From Brachionus rotundiformis (taxonomy: Eukaryota > Rotifera > Eurotatoria > Ploima > Brachionidae), in contig JAESIW010000157.1 of assembly GCA_016802295.1 (NCBI GenBank), positions 220,832 through 284,831 of the forward strand: a stretch of 64,000 nucleotides of DNA, read 5' to 3'. Of the stretch, positions 63,124 to 64,000 are shown piece by piece (position 1 is the stretch's first letter; each line of letters begins with the position of its first letter). The position numbers were made by a program, and so were the translations under genes. Under the pieces are notes generated by a model that ran no database searches, was not told where the DNA came from, and worked only from the letters and a program-made list of their open reading frames with translations.

Positions 63124-63843
63124 TTAAGCATTAAAAGTTTGAATTTCATGAAAAATTTTATCTAAAAAATAAATTAAATTTAGTCCAAGACAGACAAGAA
63201 TTAAATTACCTTTCCATTCAGGTATACTCAAATCTAAATTTTCGAAACTTTGATCTATCACTTCAGCTACCGGCTCATATTCTTCATCATGCAATACGCC
63301 AAAATATGAGTGACTAAGTGCTTGTTCACAAGTTATTCTTTCGCTTGGATCTAACTTAAGCATTTTATCAAGCAGATCAATAGCTAATTCATTATTTATT
63401 TCACTAAAATATTCTTTAAAGTTCACTCTTTTCTTGTTCATTTGAGTTCTTTGGATATACTGTCTGCTATCAGCTGTTATCTGTTGCAAAAATTCTTCAG
63501 ATGGATAACCAACAACATCCATAATACGGTTTAGATAGTTAATATCTTTGGAAAATATTTAGTTTAGCAGAATGAAGACTAGATATCCTACGGTCAGTTC
63601 CAGGGAATAGGACTCTTTGAGTATACATCTCATATAAAATACACCCAACGCTCCAAACGTCGACTTGTTTTTTATTTAGATTAAAAATAAAATTAATTAT
63701 ATAAAATAATACTCAATTTTTTATTTACTTTGCTTATCATAATTGGACCATTTTAACATTATTTCGGGAGCACGGTACGATCGTGCTGCTACATAACCAG
63801 TTAAATTTTCGCTCTCAAATCGAGCCAGTCCGAAATCGATTAT
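63124..63843 (-). CDS. p38 MAP kinase, C-terminal part (5' end beyond the window)
   Basis: Exons 63843-63729, 63663-63592, 63545-63210 and 63161-63124, with introns of 46-65 bases. The sequence starts inside the kinase domain at IIDFGLARFESENLTGYV, holding the DFG motif and the TGY dual-phosphorylation motif that defines p38. It continues with YRAPEIMLKW, IDVWSVGCILYEM, LFPGTDHINYLNRIMDVVGYPS, a subdomain XI region (MLKLDPSERITCEQALSHSYF), the HDEEYEPVAE common-docking region, DQSFENLDLSIPEWK and KIFHEIQTF before the stop. The P+1 loop reads VAARSYRAPE instead of the near-invariant VATRWYRAPE. Expected role: a stress-activated Ser/Thr kinase in cytosol and nucleus. The p38 assignment is firm; activity is uncertain because of the loop change. 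Confidence 0.9.
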
Positions 63844-64000
63844 CTATTATTAAAATCAATTTACTAAAAATTATTACATTTTGATTGCATCAATATCAAT
63901 TAATAGTAATATACCAACGCACACTTTATGTTAAAAAAAATCAATTTGGTACTCAAAATGACATGATGATATATTGAGTAATATTAGATAGAAATGCAGT

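Noticed and set aside
63915..63935. Possible 9-base microexon (TGTGCGTTG) upstream of the p38 DFG exon
   Set aside because: It would encode only Cys-Ala-Leu. A normal intron continuing past the window edge explains the sequence more simply.
1..64000. CRISPR arrays, prokaryotic operons, phage or viral integrations
   Set aside because: No regularly spaced repeats, no ribosome-binding-site-led gene clusters and no viral capsid or polymerase genes. The reverse transcriptases all belong to LINEs.

Overview
The window is AT-rich metazoan nuclear DNA. The single-copy genes are animal families (GABA-B-type receptor, taspase-1, acetoacetyl-CoA synthetase, SLC45, NOL8, dynactin-like, supervillin-like, Ly6-like, p38 MAPK). 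Most are split by GT-AG introns of about 40-65 bases, and there is no bacterial-style operon structure. Very high AT content, tiny introns and closely packed genes suit a monogonont rotifer such as Brachionus. That assignment is inference from gene style, not a database match.

Layout. 1-4200 holds a CR1/Jockey-superfamily LINE on the + strand (copy A; ORF1 runs off the left edge; one nonsense codon in ORF2). 4560-9452 (- strand) is a decayed transposase gene of the Transposase_21/tnp2 type, cut in two by a second LINE (copy B, 5280-7850, itself internally deleted). 9662-11340 (+) carries broken exons with BEN-like and OTU-like signatures. A membrane-anchored orphan ORF lies at 12844-13842, and a GABA-B-like 7TM receptor without a visible ligand-binding domain at 16610-19395.

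The gene-rich centre runs from 20930 to 38081: a coiled-coil CCDC166/BBOF1-like protein (-), a kringle/sushi mosaic protein (+), a dynactin p24-like protein (-), acetoacetyl-CoA synthetase (-), taspase-1 (+), two LINE scraps, NOL8 (-) and an SLC45 sugar transporter (-). From 40989 to 57180 (-) one gene with unusually long introns encodes an 1870-residue supervillin-like protein that stops before any gelsolin or villin-headpiece domain. A small three-exon Ly6/uPAR protein lies at 61229-61716 (-). The right edge holds the 3' part of a p38 MAP kinase (-) with an altered P+1 loop.

The host genes do not form one pathway; they look like ordinary neighbours. No CRISPR array, rRNA or convincing tRNA was seen. 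The most notable items are: an in-frame CAA-UAG-CAA junction joining LINE ORF1 and ORF2; the nested transposon; the p38 P+1-loop changes; the gelsolin-less supervillin; the receptor lacking its extracellular domain; and a taspase-1 start codon that appears to be assembled by splicing.
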